A stretch of DNA of 64,000 nt from Sphagnum magellanicum (Eukaryota; Streptophyta; Sphagnopsida; Sphagnales; Sphagnaceae): NCBI GenBank assembly GCA_021904315.1, contig CM038911.1:9087390-9151389 (forward strand). The letters run 5' to 3'. A program made the position numbers and the translations under genes. This document shows positions 1-13,167 of the stretch, in pieces. Position 1 is the first letter of the stretch; each line of letters opens with the position of its first letter. The notes below the pieces were generated by a model that saw nothing but the letters and a program-made list of their open reading frames with translations, did no database searches and was not told the DNA's origin.

Positions 1-39
1 AATAAAAGAGTGTCAACTTGGGTCTGGGTCACAAGAACC

Positions 40-182
40 AATCTGGACCTGAACCTCCAGTTTTAACCCTGCCAACTGGATACCCTCACAACACTGGTTT
101 TGATTCCTTTGAACCTGGACCTGAACCCCTGGTTTAACTATGCAAACCAGATACACTCACGACACTGGTTTTGATTGTCTTT
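40..182. repeat. 72-bp direct tandem duplication upstream of STR10-like gene
   Basis: Two imperfect copies (40-111 and 112-182) share the order CTGGACCTGAACC, then a TTTAAC stretch, then CACTGGTTTTGATT. The second copy ends about 33 bases before the proposed start codon at 216, so the duplication occupies the proximal promoter or 5' leader of the rhodanese gene. No clear TATA box is visible in the 215 bases available. Confidence 0.7.
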
Positions 183-215
183 TTTCCAGAAGGACCTACT
201 GGCGGATCAAAAGAG

Positions 216-3200
216 ATGGCATTATGTGTTAATGCAGCAGCGGCTGCTGTGACAGGGCTGCCGCCACTTCAAGTTGGAGCTTCTAAAAGGCCTGGCAGCT
301 GCAATGGAGCTCATGGGTCCTCTCAGATCAGTTCCTTTGCTGTCTGTAATACAGGTGTTTTGCATCTCACAGCAACCAGAACACCTCTACTCCGCCACTC
401 CAACAACTTGGTACATGCCTGCGAAACCCAATTCCCCTTCTGCTGGTCACATAATGCTTGTTGTTCATGGAACCTGCTTTATGTGCACCTGGATTAAGTT
501 TAAATTCTTGAGGCATAGAGAATTTGTTATATAACTCCTGACAAGTGTGGAATCTGCTTTCTGTGCACCTATATTAGGTCAACATTCGTGGGACACAGCA
601 TTTGTTATTTAACTCACAACAAGCATGAAATCTGCTTTCTGTGCACCTGGATTAGGTCAACATTCTTGGGGCATACAATTTTGTCATATAACTCCCAACA
701 AAGCTTTGCAGGATGATGCATATGCATGAGTGCAACATGTATCAGAGCTTCATATTATGTATGTATTTTGTGAAGAGTGTGTATACATACATACATACAT
801 ACATATGTGATGGCCAGAAAGTCTCTTATACTTAAGAGGAGAAAACTCTTCTTTTTTTCTTTTTGGGCTGTCCCAAGTCCCAATTGGCCACTCTTGGCCC
901 TGAGGGAAGGCAAAAACCCACAGAGAGGAAAGAGGGGATAACTACTACTTCTGATTCTCTTGGTCACATAGATGGACTTGCAAATGATCAAGTAGAGTAA
1001 GGATATGACTCTCTATTGTCATGTTTTATCTTCAACTTGTCGTGGAGATTTCTCTGCAAATCTTGTAGATATATGAGGAAGTAAAGAGAAATACCTTTAC
1101 TAATCCTGAGATATGCGCAAATAAGAGTGTACCTTTGCCAACCCTCTGCTTTGGTTGGAAATTTTGATTCAGAGAAAAATAGTATGTATGCAAGATTTGG
1201 CTGAGCAGATAAAAGAGATGAAAGCTGCTGAGAAGCGGTGGGAGTCTCAGGTAAGTTTCCAACTCACTGTGTTTTATGTTGGTCTGATTTCCAGAAAGTG
1301 TAAGCATTGTCTGTCACAGTATTGATCCTCATCTGTTAAAGAAAGACTCTCAATAATTCCTGTTTTATCCTTTCACACTTGGGCTGACCTAGTTTTAGGA
1401 AATGGGTTGGTCACTAGATTCACATCTCAGATGGGCAATTGATGCATGTTCACATCTGTTATTGTCACCATTTTTAGGTGAAAGAAGGGAAAGTGAAATC
1501 ATTGTCGGCAAAAGAAGCAGGCTATGCAATTCAGCTGCCTAATTACACCTTCCTGGATGTTCGGCCTTCCTCTGAGCGCAGTAAGGTAATGCACCCTGAT
1601 TCTCCACCCCCCTCATTAGTTGCTTCCAGATTGCAGCTTTCTACAATCTCCAGCGAATGAGGGTGCAGGAGGAATACAGTACATACTATATGACCGCCTT
1701 CAGGTAGACCTGGATGACCTAATTTTTGGATCCCCATCATTGCTGTCTTTTGGCACCATGAATTGCTTTGGGTGGAAGGGAAATGGGCACACTCTGATTA
1801 CTTGTCAATTTCTGTGTCTAGATTATGCATTCAGGAGACCTATTTATTTATTTCTTTTATATTTTTTGCCTAAATCCTGTTCCAATTCATATGCCACCAA
1901 TCCTTCAGGCTTATGTGAAGGACTCAATCTGGATTCCAATGTATGAAGTCGATAAAAGTCTGGACCCTGGGACACTTTTCAAGAAGCTTTCAAATTTCAC
2001 AATGGGTATGTGTTTTTCTATTCTGGAGTGCAAAGGGTCTATGGATGATGCCTTACAGGGTTCCAATACTGGTATGGCCAGATGTTGTCAAACTTGGGTT
2101 CCAGTAAAGTAAATGCTTCTAAATGTGCTTGAATTGATTGTATTTTTTATTGAAGTCAAACAGTCCGACCCATTATACCATGTTCCTTTCCTATTTTCAG
2201 CTGGCATTATGTGCACAAGTTGATTGCAGTCTTTGATGCTTACAGGTGGCTGGTGGAGCGGTCTTCCTTTGATGAAATACAATGAGTGAGTGCAACCCCA
2301 TTTCACCATAGTATTGTAGATTCCATAACCCTAGTGTGCAGTGATGTGGAGGGTGTTGTAATTCAAAGTGGGGGGAGGGCAGATTTCCTCCTTTCTGTAT
2401 CAGTCTTCTTTTTTTGGTGAAAAATCACCAAAAGGCAACACAGTGTTTTGAAAAGGGAATGTTTTGCAGTCTTTGTTTTGTCACTAGATTGTGAGTAAGG
2501 AGTCTTCTAGATTGAATTATGATGATTCTTACATTGGAATTTGCTCTATATGTCATCTTATACAGTGCTATATGGTGTATGAATGTTTTGGTGTTGCAGG
2601 CGTTTTATGCCAGATGTTGTGGCCAAAATTCCAAAATCTTACAATTTAGTTGTTGGCTGTCAAAAGGGTCTCCGGTATGTTCGGGGCCTCTCACCCTGGA
2701 GCCTCTTGTATTTCTTTCACTTCTTTTCTGCTTGCTTTCTTCCAGTTTACAAGTGCAAATCTGTCCCCTGTTTTGTGTTGGACTCTTAATCAGGTTTGTT
2801 TTATAAGCCTGTCCTGCCTGGGTTAGCATGAACACAATTGTGCTGCGTGGTTTCTTGGATTCTATTGTTATAATCTGTGTCTCAATACTTGTGGTGCTTT
2901 CCCTTTGTTTCATGCTTATGAGTGAGCTTGGTATTCCTGATCTGTTTTCCTGTGATGTATGTTTGGCCATAGTTTTGTTGGTTTATCACCAGCAGAACAG
3001 TGAGAACCCATATGTAACAGATGATTAGTTTCCCAGGAACGAAAAAGTGACATAAAGATCATGAGCTCGGCTATGTTGGTAAGATGTATCTTGCTGCTTT
3101 AGACATGAACAAGGCTATAGGGTTTATGACCATGGGTTTTGGGTTAGTTTACCAGGTAAACTATGTGGTTCAGTTTGGGTAGGTGAAGTGAGGTGCTAAC

Positions 3201-4932
3201 ATTTTTTGTCCAAATGTGCATCTGAGTTCTTATTGAACTTGACTTGATGGGTGTTACAGATCTTTGGCAGCATGTGAACAGCTTTATAAGGCAGGTTACA
3301 GAAACCTATTTTGGCTCAATGGTGGCTTCGATGCAGCACAAGAAGGGGTATTGATCTCTGTTGTTTGCCTCCCTGTTATACCCTTTTGTCACAAAGTAGA
3401 CAGCATTCTTGACACTGTGTTGTCAGGCTTCTTTATTCCTCCAGATCTTGGCTGTTTCACAATTGCAATGGATTGCCAATTTCTGTGGATTTCAAAGCAG
3501 AATGTTCATGCCACAAACTGAAAAAGCCATAGAAGGGCCATGGGGTTTCTGCACCATGAGAACATTGGCAGTGTAATTGGTGCTTGAAAAATTATAGAAT
3601 CTGCAGGTCCTGCACTGTCACATGGCATCGACCATAATTGTTGTTGTCACACTGTAGGTTGATCCAATCTCAACATCATTTTTGCAGTTTATGGCTATGG
3701 AATGAAGAGAACTTGGAATTGAAAATTGAATCAATACCCTTACTAAAAGTCATTACTTGTTTGTCCTTGTTGGGAACAGGATCTGGAGAGAGAGGGTTCT
3801 CAACCTCTCAATTTTGCTGGAATTGGTGGTGTCTCAGAATTTCTTGGGTGAGTTTTATGAGCATCTCAAATTGCCACTTTCATGCTCTCTGCAAGTCCAT
3901 ACGTCATCAGGAACCAGCTTGGCTCCTGAAGGGGCCCTCTTGGCAGAAATCAGCTTGAGCAGACTCATCAACATTTTGTCATCTCATTGAGTTCTTAGAG
4001 CATCCCCAGAGGTGCTCAGTATCTGACCCTGAACATTAAAATTGGATGAAGAAAACTCAAAACATGGCGGTCTGTCTTAGCACAATGGTTTTGGCCCAGC
4101 ATTTTTGCACAGTTTGCCGAGGCTGGTAAAAGGCACAGTAAAACTGTGCACATGGCAGAGAAGAGTGCAAATAAATATGAACTGAATGCTGCTCCCTGTT
4201 TCTGACTGGCCAATCACAAGGATGGTCCAGGTGGTTTGCTATTAGTAGTCTCCCACCTGTTTGCAGTCCCAGTTTTAGTTTTATGGGTGGGGTTGTAAAA
4301 AAGTAAATAACTAAACTTGGATTTGAGAAAAATATTTTTGCATAGTCACATACTCAGCACCACTGGGGATCCTCTTAGTTCCCTAAGCCTACCTGATTCC
4401 TAGACACCAAAATTGCAAATTGAAACTGAAACCTCTGACTGGATGCAGCTCTATGCCAAATCTCAAATTATTGTAGGCTGTAATAATGCTGTGAATTATG
4501 GGTTTGGAAGGTGGACAGATGTACAGAGGGCAGAAGCTGCAAAGCAGGGAATTGGCTACCGAGCGGTTCTGTTTGCTAGATTGGTAGGTTGATCCTTCAT
4601 TCTGTTGTTGTCCATCCTTGATTCAATTCCTGTTCAGAAAGCATCATCTTATTGTATAGAGTACAGTGAGGATTTGAGCTACCCTTCAAGAAATAATGCT
4701 TTAGAAAGATCTGTCACATCTTCCCCTGACAGGATTGCAACATGATTCCTGTTTTGAATTTTCACTTTTACAGAGCTTTGTTTGTTTTGAATTTGTACAT
4801 TTTACAACTCATGGTTTGATTCTGAAACCCATGGTGTGATGTGGGTTACAGGTGGGGCTGCTGTTGGCTGTTGACTTATTTTTTCTTGGAGCTCAACAAT
4901 TGTCACGCTATTTTCAAGAGCTTCGGCACTGA
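216..4932 (+). CDS. STR10: STR10-like rhodanese-domain protein, plastid-targeted (multi-exon)
   Basis: Proposed exons: 216-354 (tentative), 1183-1250 (start uncertain, alternative 1173), 1478-1585, 1909-2005, 2246-2285, 2600-2674, 3260-3347, 3780-3847, 4511-4583, 4852-4932. Phases agree from 1250 onward; with the tentative first junction the product is 278 aa. The N-terminus (MALCVNAAAAAVTG, then Ser/Gly-rich) looks like a plastid transit peptide. The rhodanese domain follows: LDVRP near residue 95, a GGWWSG motif near 138, and an active-site loop CQKGLRS with the cysteine near 171, so sulfurtransferase chemistry is possible. A conserved block LNFAGIGGVSEFLGWTD precedes a C-terminal hydrophobic segment (LVGLLLAVDLFFLG) that may anchor it in a thylakoid or envelope membrane. 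Known of the family: the Arabidopsis STR10 group has the same architecture; physiological substrate is not established. Only the first-exon junction is doubtful; assignment of exons 3 to the stop is firm. Confidence 0.88.
484..705. repeat. About 80-bp tandem repeat, three copies, in STR10 intron 1
   Basis: Three units begin with TGCACCT at 484, 564 and 642 and share ATTAGGTCAACATTC, a TTTGTTAT stretch and AATCTGCTTTCTG. The third is truncated near 705. The array lies in the first intron of the rhodanese gene and is diverged enough to be old. Confidence 0.8.
782..806. repeat. (ACAT)n microsatellite in STR10 intron 1
   Basis: Roughly six uninterrupted ACAT tetranucleotide units, expected to be length-variable between individuals. 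Confidence 0.9.
3998..4374. mobile_element. Complete PIF/Harbinger-like MITE (377 bp) inside an STR10 intron
   Basis: The ends are inverted repeats: left GAGCATCCCCAGAGGTGCTC, right (read inward) GAGGATCCCCAGTGGTGCTG. The element is flanked on both sides by TTA (3995-3997 and 4375-4377), a 3-bp target duplication typical of the PIF/Harbinger superfamily, whose plant MITEs often start GAGCATC. It has no coding capacity and lies wholly inside the intron 3848-4510 of the rhodanese gene. Related copies, in either orientation, are at 14680, 26304 and 54837 in this window. Confidence 0.88.
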
Positions 4933-7900
4933 AATGCTCAATTGTAGCTATAGAGATGAGAAATCCTGCATGATTTTGGAAACAGAGATCCTGCAAAGAG
5001 AACCTCTGCAATTGAGTTATAGTTTGGAGGTCAATCTTTTTGGTTTTTTGATCCAGAGGTGGTTGCTCATTAGCTGTGGATGTAGTTGAAATGAGAATTA
5101 TGGATGCTGGTACAGTTAGGAAGTTAAAAGACTCAGAGGGCTGGCAATGTCTAAATGGGTGTGGCTGTTTGTTCATGAAGATGCCCACGTTGTCATTACC
5201 GGCTCTTCAAAACAGTCTTTTATTGGCAGATGTATGGAGGACATGCATGACTAGGATTCTTCAATGGGTGCCTCACTACAAGACTGATGATCATTGTCAT
5301 CACCAGTGTTGATCTGGTATACGAGCCTGTGTCTGGTAACAATGTTAGCAAGGACCCTACCCAACCCATTTGGTATGAGCTGAGGCGATGCCAGCCTTGT
5401 ACAATTACCAGTGTAGTAGGGACCTGTGTTGGGTGGTTCTTTAATCCTGTGCTGGTTCTTTGCTGGTTCTTTGACTGGTTATATGGTTTAGGGTCTTGGA
5501 CCCAATATCAGCCTGGTATGAAAAGAAAAGAAAAACCCGGGACCAGGACCTGGCTGGTATGTTCAAAAGTACATAACCCTAAACCTAAAACCAACAGTGG
5601 TCATCATCAGTGTTGGAGTACATTTGCAAATTTCAAATTGCTAGATTTTTATCCAGTAGGTGGCCAAGAATATATAAGGATCCTTAGGTTTTTTTACTTT
5701 CATAACTGGTATTATAGTCTATAGCCAAATTTGGCTAATTTCTTTTGAATGATTGCCACTTTGGCTATATCACAAAATTGACCCCAAAAAACATTGGGTC
5801 TGATGACATACACCATTTGACTGAAAGAAAAGTATCACCCCTCTATTGTTAAATATTCATTATTAAATATCTTCCTCAAATCCATTTAATTAAATATCAT
5901 TTTTACACTACTTGACACAAGTGCATTCAATATTATTCATGCATGATTGAATTTGATGGTGGAAAATTACATTACATACATGTGATAGAAAAATTTGTCA
6001 ATCTCTCTTACATAGGGATGTGAGATAAAAGGAAATGGAGCTTGAATTAGGATGTGAATTTTTTTATCCATATTGCTCACCAAACACCAAATTTGTACAT
6101 GTGTTTCTTTGATGTGTATTTTGGTCTTCAATAACAATTTGAGGATTGTTGGAGCCCTTGTGTCTCTTTTGGATTTAAAGTATCTCATCTTCTCATATTT
6201 GGTTGAACATTTTGTAGAACATAATGGACAATCTTTCTTTTTGTGTTTTGTTGTGCTTTATCAAGCAACCTCCCCATCACATCCACACTAATGTTGTTGT
6301 CATTTGAAAACTTTTTATGTTACCTTTTACATATTAGCATCCTTCCAAAGTTTTATGTAGATTATGAGCACCTTTTTCAAAGGTTCTAACATTAGAGCAC
6401 CAATCTTTGTTTTATTTAAAATAATTTCAAAAACCACAAGTGGTGTTGTTAGATACCATGCAAAAAAAATCTATCAACTTGTGACACCAATTGACTTATT
6501 TCCATTAAACTCACAACAAAAGTGGAGCAAGGCCCATAATTGTGTAGATGATTTTTTGGAAATTGTTGTATTTTTTCATTTTTCTAACATCATAAAAGAA
6601 AAGCCATTTATAGGGCGATTGTATAGTAATGTTTCATTTTGAAAAGTTATGACTCACACACAAGTTTTGTAGGATTATTCTAAGTGAATGAAAAAGTTTT
6701 ATGTGCTTCTCCCAATTAATGTTGGTCAATTCTGGTTTTGGGGTGGTTTTGGTTTTAAGTCTTGATCCATTTACCAAGTACCCATATACCACTGGTTCAA
6801 ATTTTTGAATTTCTTTTTTCAGAATTGGGCCCAAAACCCAATATATCCAAGTTCGGATTGTGAATTTTTCGAATTTTGAATTTTTTGAAAAATATTTTTG
6901 ATTGAGGTTAGATGTAATTTTATTTTTTTAATGGCGAATTTTCGCCATCTGGTGACAAAAAAAAAGGGCTAGCAAATCCAACAAAAGGCTTTTTAAGAAA
7001 TTTTTTTAAAAAATCGCCATATCTTGAGGAAAAAAAGTTAGAAGTCACCAGATTTAAATAATGTGTTGCTACAAGTTGCCAAAACTAAACATGATTCCAA
7101 AAAAGATCTATTAGTCCACTAGGACAATTGCCATTTACTAGTAATCGAATGTTGAGGATCTTCACTAGTGCACCTACTTCAAGAATTTAAGAAAAAAAAA
7201 ACCTTGGTTAAATGTGTTAGTTTGAAAAGGAAAATCAAGGTTCTAAATAGTAACAACATATTTTTTGAATTCAATAATTTGGAGGTGGGGTGGGCATTTA
7301 GCATGTAGTTTCTACTTTTGGAACATGTTCCAATTATACAATATTTAATTTAAAAAAAATTGGTGGCGTTAGGCATGTTGTTGATAGAGGTGGTCACATT
7401 TTATTGGTGGTACAATTTTAGTGAAAAAATAATAATATTAGTTTTGAGTTATGTGTATGAAGGTACAACTTGACCCAACTAGGAATTTTTTTTATTATAA
7501 ACATGGAACTAGGGGTCTTGCAATGTGAAGCACCAAGTTTGAAACTAGACCATAGGTTCTATCAAAAGTTTAAAAATCCTTGAATTGAAACTAGAGGTTC
7601 TTTCAAAAAAAATAAAAATTAGGTTGGAACCGAGAGATTGAAAGTCCTTTTGAGAAATGAGAATTAACCAACACTAGTCCCAACCGTGACTTCCTTTGTT
7701 TGAACCTATTTTACATGTCATCTTGTAAACATTAGACAACATGATGAGGGCCTATTGTTTTTTGTTTGCATGTAATATCACAACATCTTGTGCTTTTGGG
7801 GTCAATATGAAAAGCCAAACCATGTGAAATGAAGGCAATTTGTCATATGTTGATATGATTGTGAAAAAAAATGGATTCAATCGTTGACAATTTGACTAGT

Positions 7901-9540
7901 TTACATGGAACAATATTTTTATCCATGCATTTGAAGAATTTTGACTATCAATATTCAATTTTTGAAAGCCATTTGAATATATGGATCATTTTTTCTCATC
8001 CTTATTGGTGATCTCATTAGTTTTTGAGAACATATTGGAGGTTCATACAAAAGTTGCATTTAATCAAATTTTTAGTTAAATTGGTGAGTTTGTTTGTTGA
8101 GTTCCATCAACGAATCAATTTTTGGTGAATTGATCACATCAATGTACATACATAGGTTGATAAACATATATAGTTCTTAGTGGATTAGGTTTCACTTAAT
8201 TCAAATTCCCAACCATATTATTCTATTTATTTATATGGATCAATGTATATATGTCATTTGGACTTATGCTAAACATGTTTTGAATAGATTGAAATACATC
8301 TATTACAATTTTACCATCCCAAGAAACTTTTAATTGTTACAAAGTAGATTATTTTTGGATATATCAAAAAATCAAAATGAATAATATTAGATGAAGACTT
8401 AAAACATTTCATAATGTGAGACTCCACATGGTATAAGTTATTCATATAAATTTGGTAGATTGCCTTTTTGATTTAGTTAGTTATTTGAAACAATGAACAA
8501 TTTTGATAATCAACCTTTAGAAAGGAATTGTATAATGACTTTAATATTCTTTGAAAAAAATTTATCCTGGATATTCACACAAGTAAATGGATGATTTTAG
8601 CCCCAAAAGACAATTACAATCAAGGTAGCATACAGGTAGAGCCCTTGGCTCCATAGTTTGTATATGACGATAAGCTTGTGACAAGGTGATGAGTACATTT
8701 GTAATTTAGCAATTTTCAAATTTAAAAAAAGAAGAAAAGTCATTGAATTTCAAATGATTTTTAAATTAAAAATTTGGGAATTAATTAAAAAAATTTAATG
8801 ATATTTTCACAATTGGATTCCAAAGAACTTTGAAGTTAAATTGGCTACAATTAAAAAAATCATGGCATTGTGACCTAGGGGAGGTTAATTATACTTGGGT
8901 TAACAACACAAAGTGCCCATGGTGTGGATGGGTGTAAACATGATAAATTGAATGGCCAAGCTACCTCGACTATTTTACAAAATCTAAATAGAAAGTAAAT
9001 ATGACAAGATCTAAACATTATATGCATTTAAAAAAACAAAACAAAACATATAAACATTAAATTTTTTTGAGTTCACCATGCTATGTATCTTTTCAACAAA
9101 ATTTCGAAATTAGTTTTCTAAATGGAATTGAATTTGCCAAAGTACTTCAAAAACAAGATAAAACCAAAGTAATATGATATTTCAAAAGTTTGGGTCTACT
9201 CTTAACAACCAAACCACAACTCATAAACATCACAAACTCTCTTTGAACATTTAGCATGTTAACATTGTTGACACCAAGCTTATTCTTTCTCATTTGTGAA
9301 ACAATTCCAAGTGTTCATGTTTATTTTTACAAAAAGTTGACACTAATGTTGCATATTAATCAAATGTGTCAATTTTTACATTCTAACATTCAAATATTGT
9401 GTCTAATTTGCCATGGTTTCACCAATTATGAATCTCATGGTTAGACACCATCATTGAAATGATGACCATTTTTCTCACAAGTGATATAACATGGGCATGA
9501 ACTTCCAACAAATACTATAACCCCAAGGGTACGAATATAT
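4933..9540. other. Intergenic AT-rich DNA with no recognisable gene
   Basis: After the rhodanese stop codon the first few hundred bases are probably 3' UTR. An open frame at 5287-5724 has low-complexity GGTTCTTTG repeats and no recognisable domain. From about 5820 to 9540 the DNA is very AT-rich, with homopolymer runs and no convincing coding signal on either strand. One dispersed repeat copy is at 5635-5812. Confidence 0.6.
5635..5812 (+). repeat. Dispersed repeat, copy A (partner at 22325-22505)
   Basis: This stretch and 22325-22505 share, in order and same orientation, AAATTGCTAGATTT, TTTACTTTCATA, TAGCCAAATTTGG, and ATTGCCACTT followed by a CTAT stretch and CATTACAAAA-like sequence. Copy identity is moderate, so this is an old repeat of unknown class. 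Confidence 0.6.
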
Positions 9541-9544
9541 ATCC

Positions 9545-10028
9545 TAAGCCCTGTCTTGGTCACAAAGCAAAACCACACTTACAATGCTAGGTTACAATCC
9601 AGGTTAGGTTAAGAGTCTCGTAGCTTGACTTCCGAGTCTCCATCCCTGGTGATCTTTTGAAGGTAGATTTCAACAAAATGTATCGAGCCTTGGCCATTGA
9701 AAACACCCAGATATTTGAACTAACAATTGGCATGACTTCCTGTGAGAAGATGATGTACAAATTGCAACCTATCATGCAATGTGAACCCCCTTACAAGAGG
9801 ATGTTCTTTTATGGAAGTTAGTGACTTGGTGTCATCTAAGTTGCATACCACGTTCACCACTATAACATTAGTGACTCCTTGGACCAACTGGTCTAGATAG
9901 CTAGCATATTCAGCCACATAAAGGAGTGCTATGTTTGTGAAATCAGCAACATCAGCAAAGACGAAGTTTCTGGCCAAAATGGTTAGAACTGAAAATGAAT
10001 AATTAAACTGATGAATGAGCAACAGCAT
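9545..10028 (-). pseudogene. Unassigned broken coding remnant downstream of UCHL5-like gene
   Basis: Two frames on the minus strand (10028 to 9720, then a shift to 9775-9587) have a protein-like composition, including the stretch LVQGVTNVIVVNVVCNL. The VTNVIVVN pattern is reminiscent of GDSL-type esterases, but the Ser-His catalytic blocks are not seen, so I do not assign it. It could equally be chance ORF in the 3' flank of the neighbouring gene, which ends at 10154 on the same strand. Confidence 0.25.
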
Positions 10029-10153
10029 ATGTAGCCAAACTGATACACTGAAGATTCACGAGCTGACATCACCACAATGATGACAAGACAAAAAATTATG
10101 ATCATTGCACTGATCTTCCTCAACCTCCACTTTCAATCAAAGCAAGCATACTG

Positions 10154-12942
10154 TCATGTCTTCTGTCGTGCTTTTTCGATGAGAGGCTTCAGCTGTTTCT
10201 TCTCAGCAAGAATCTTCAGGAAATTGAAGAGGAAGGGGATGTAATTATGCTTACGCCGAACGTTCTCTGTTTTCCATTTCCTGAATTTCTCATCCTCAAG
10301 CACTATCTTGTCACCTACTTTTGTAATCTCAGACTCCACATCAACAAGCAAGTTCTGAAGCTTCTGGGGGGATGCCAGGGAGACTCTCTCCTCATCTTCC
10401 ACTGAATCAACTTCCATGGCATCTTCCCTTTTGGCCTCTGCAGCCTCCATCTGCTCTAATATCTGAGCCCTTCTTCTTTCCAGATTCAACATCTCCACAC
10501 TGTATATGTCCTTCCTATTCTTGATCACTGCCATGAGATTGAATCTGATCTCACTCTTTGAGTACTTTTCAATCCTCTCCTGAATTACTGGTTGCACCAA
10601 TTCAAGCCATTCCATGGAATCTGGGCCACTGGCACCACATTCACCTAGGTTGATTGGACCTTCCTTGAGCCCATCAAGTTCATAGAGGACTCCATCAACT
10701 GGCAGGTAGCTGATGAAATGATACACATCATCATCCTTGTCAGTTGTTTTCTGTTCATCTGCCACAAATGGTTCAGGCCTGGCAAAACTGTTGTGTGCTG
10801 TGCGAATAGCTTCACTGTTGTTGATTGCAAGCCCTTTCATCTCAGGAGGAAACTCTTTAGTGAAATCCTTCAGGATCGAGAGCTCAGGACCAATGTCAAG
10901 TTCTGGCCTGTTCATGAGGATAGATAGAATGGCTTGTGTAGCACATGCATTATTTATGACCTGAAATAAAACCACCACAATATGTGTGGTCATAATCACG
11001 GATGTAGACTGCCAAAGCCCAGAAAAAAAAGACAGCACATCTATTTGAAGAAAATATACATTGAAGGAGATTATAGAGTTTGCAATGATGGACAGATGAT
11101 ATACAAAGAGCAGAATGATATTTGATCTGCTCCACCAAACAATCTATGTTGCAACTAGTACAAGTTCATGTTGACATACAGCTATGTGCTATGTATTTGG
11201 CAGCACCAGCTAGATTGGACCTCTCAGGGGAGTATCAGTGAGGGACAATGCTGCATGGGTGGAAAAATTTACTACTGTAAGTGGCGCAGCAACTGCATAA
11301 CACATAAAACATTCTTCAATCTGCATCACTAATGATCCACTTGCAACAGGTCAAGACCTATAACTCCTGATCACCTTGAAGTTTTTACTAAGTTCCTGCA
11401 CAACTATATTGGTCTGTTCAAATAAGAACATGAGACTTTTGACTATGCATTTGAGGTTCCAGAGACCTGGCTAGCAAAAAACAAATTGGGGTTGCATTCC
11501 TTCAATACAGGCCGAATATCTTTCTCCCCAGCTCGCCATTTGAAAAGAAATATCAATCCATAAACAGGCCTGCCACAGCAACCCCACGAGAGATAAATAA
11601 AGCTCCAGCCATTAACCTACTACATAACCATGTAACTGCAGACAAAACTCCACTGTAAGTAACCCTTTGTAAGTAAACATTATGTCAGTTCCAGCCAAAC
11701 CAAAACAAACATGACAAGAATGAGTGTGGTCATGAGTGCCTAAACCCTTAATACTTAACCTACAACATATATGATGGACATTATGTTCACATATTAGAAT
11801 TTCCTCAGTCCTTCTGACACAAACCTGGTTAGCCAAGATTGATAAGAGCAAGAGAGAGATCTGACCGGAGTTGTTCAAGGGACTCCAAGTCTAGGCTGTA
11901 GAGCTCTTCTACCTGCTCCAAAACAAAAGGAACTAAACATTAAGGACCTTCCATTTGCTCTGATATTCCCAAAGAGCACTCTAAATTTCAACAAAAACCA
12001 TACAAGCCCCTTCCTGATGGAGTCCTGAAGGCCAACAAGAGGCAGAAAATAAAGGGTTGTGGAACTTTTGGCAACCTTCAGCTTTGTGATCCTTGCCACT
12101 TCCTGTAGCCATCTATATGAGAGATATGCAGCTTTTTGCCACAAGCCTAGAGAAAGCATCACAGAACAAAAACCAAGCAGCAAGAATGAAATTTCCAGAA
12201 CTACCTGAACTCCTTTGACTTGCATTTGCTGAATAAGCTCTGTAAACACCCCTGCAAAAACAACCCTCAAGTCAATGTAGTTGCATTTTCTCATATTGAA
12301 GTTCCATACAACCTTGTAACACCAAATTTCTTCAGCTCCCCCGAATCATTATATGTGTTGCATTCAAAATGCGCCAGTACACTTTCGACTTTTACTTAAA
12401 ATAAAATGGTGAACCAAAAGTGAAAGCAGGGCACTGATTGGCTTTAAAAGTTATACTCTTGCTCTGAAACCCTAATGGGAGGGAATACAATTCCCTTGAT
12501 GCCTTCAAATCTATCCATGCCTTGAATGAGCTTGGTAAATGTCTATACTAGAGCATAATATGAAGGCAAACCATCTCCCACTTCAGAGAGTATGTGAAAT
12601 CAGCAGCAGCCCCTAGAACCCTAACCCTAATCATGCACGCATGAGAACTGCATAAATGAAAAGCACTAATGTCTCATCTAATTACAAAATGATTGTGGAA
12701 TTGCAGAAGCTCCAATCTCTTACACGTTCCACATATCAATACTTGTCGAAAAACGATGCATAGTATATAAAAAACACGCTTTCTCGTTATGACACTCTTG
12801 TAATACAACGCGGTACGAAGTTAGCTATGACGACGCTTCGGCAAATGTAATGAGTGCAAATTAGTGCATTATGCTGCTACAGATTTGCAAGCAACAAAAA
12901 ACATTGCCTACCCGGATCCGATTCGATTGTACACCACGACAT
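10154..12942 (-). CDS. UCH2: UCHL5/UCH37-like ubiquitin C-terminal hydrolase
   Basis: Five exons on the minus strand: 12942-12912, 12251-12205, 11912-11866, 11569-11467 and 10960-10154. All phases agree and give 344 aa starting [16 protein letters not shown], the classic UCH family C12 start. Catalytic residues are present: oxyanion Gln76, nucleophile Cys82 in [10 protein letters not shown], His157 in VYHFISYLP and Asp172 in [12 protein letters not shown] coiled, charged linker (about 220-300) leads to the C-terminal UCH37-like domain ending [20 protein letters not shown], which in animals binds Rpn13/ADRM1 on the 19S proteasome (and INO80). Length resembles human UCHL5 (329 aa) rather than the short UCHL1/UCHL3 type. 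It is expected to trim ubiquitin chains at the proteasome. The exon 3 donor is GTCAGA, a weak but valid GT site. Arabidopsis UCH1 is an equally close possible namesake. Confidence 0.95.
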
Positions 12943-13167
12943 CCCGCCTGCTTCTTGTTCTTGTTCTCCTCCTCCTTATTCTCAACACCTCTTTCTGCGT
13001 TTCTAACTGCACTTCAGATTCTGGAAGATAGAGAAGCACAGCAATACGGGGAAGTAAACGGCTCGCAAGTCCTAGCACCACAAACGCAACCCAGAAACCT
13101 GCCACAAGAGCGTCCGCAAGGGACATGCACGGGGAGAGAGAAAACCGCGCGAGGTGGAAACCGGAGA

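Noticed and set aside
5287..5724. 145-aa open frame after the STR10-like gene
   Set aside because: Built of GGTTCTTTG-type low-complexity phrases, no recognisable domain and no splice partners.
12908..13126. 72-aa minus-strand open frame with hydrophobic start, over UCH exon 1
   Set aside because: UCH exon 1 is read in a different frame ([10 protein letters not shown]) that joins exon 2 in phase; this frame is a shadow over the 5' leader.
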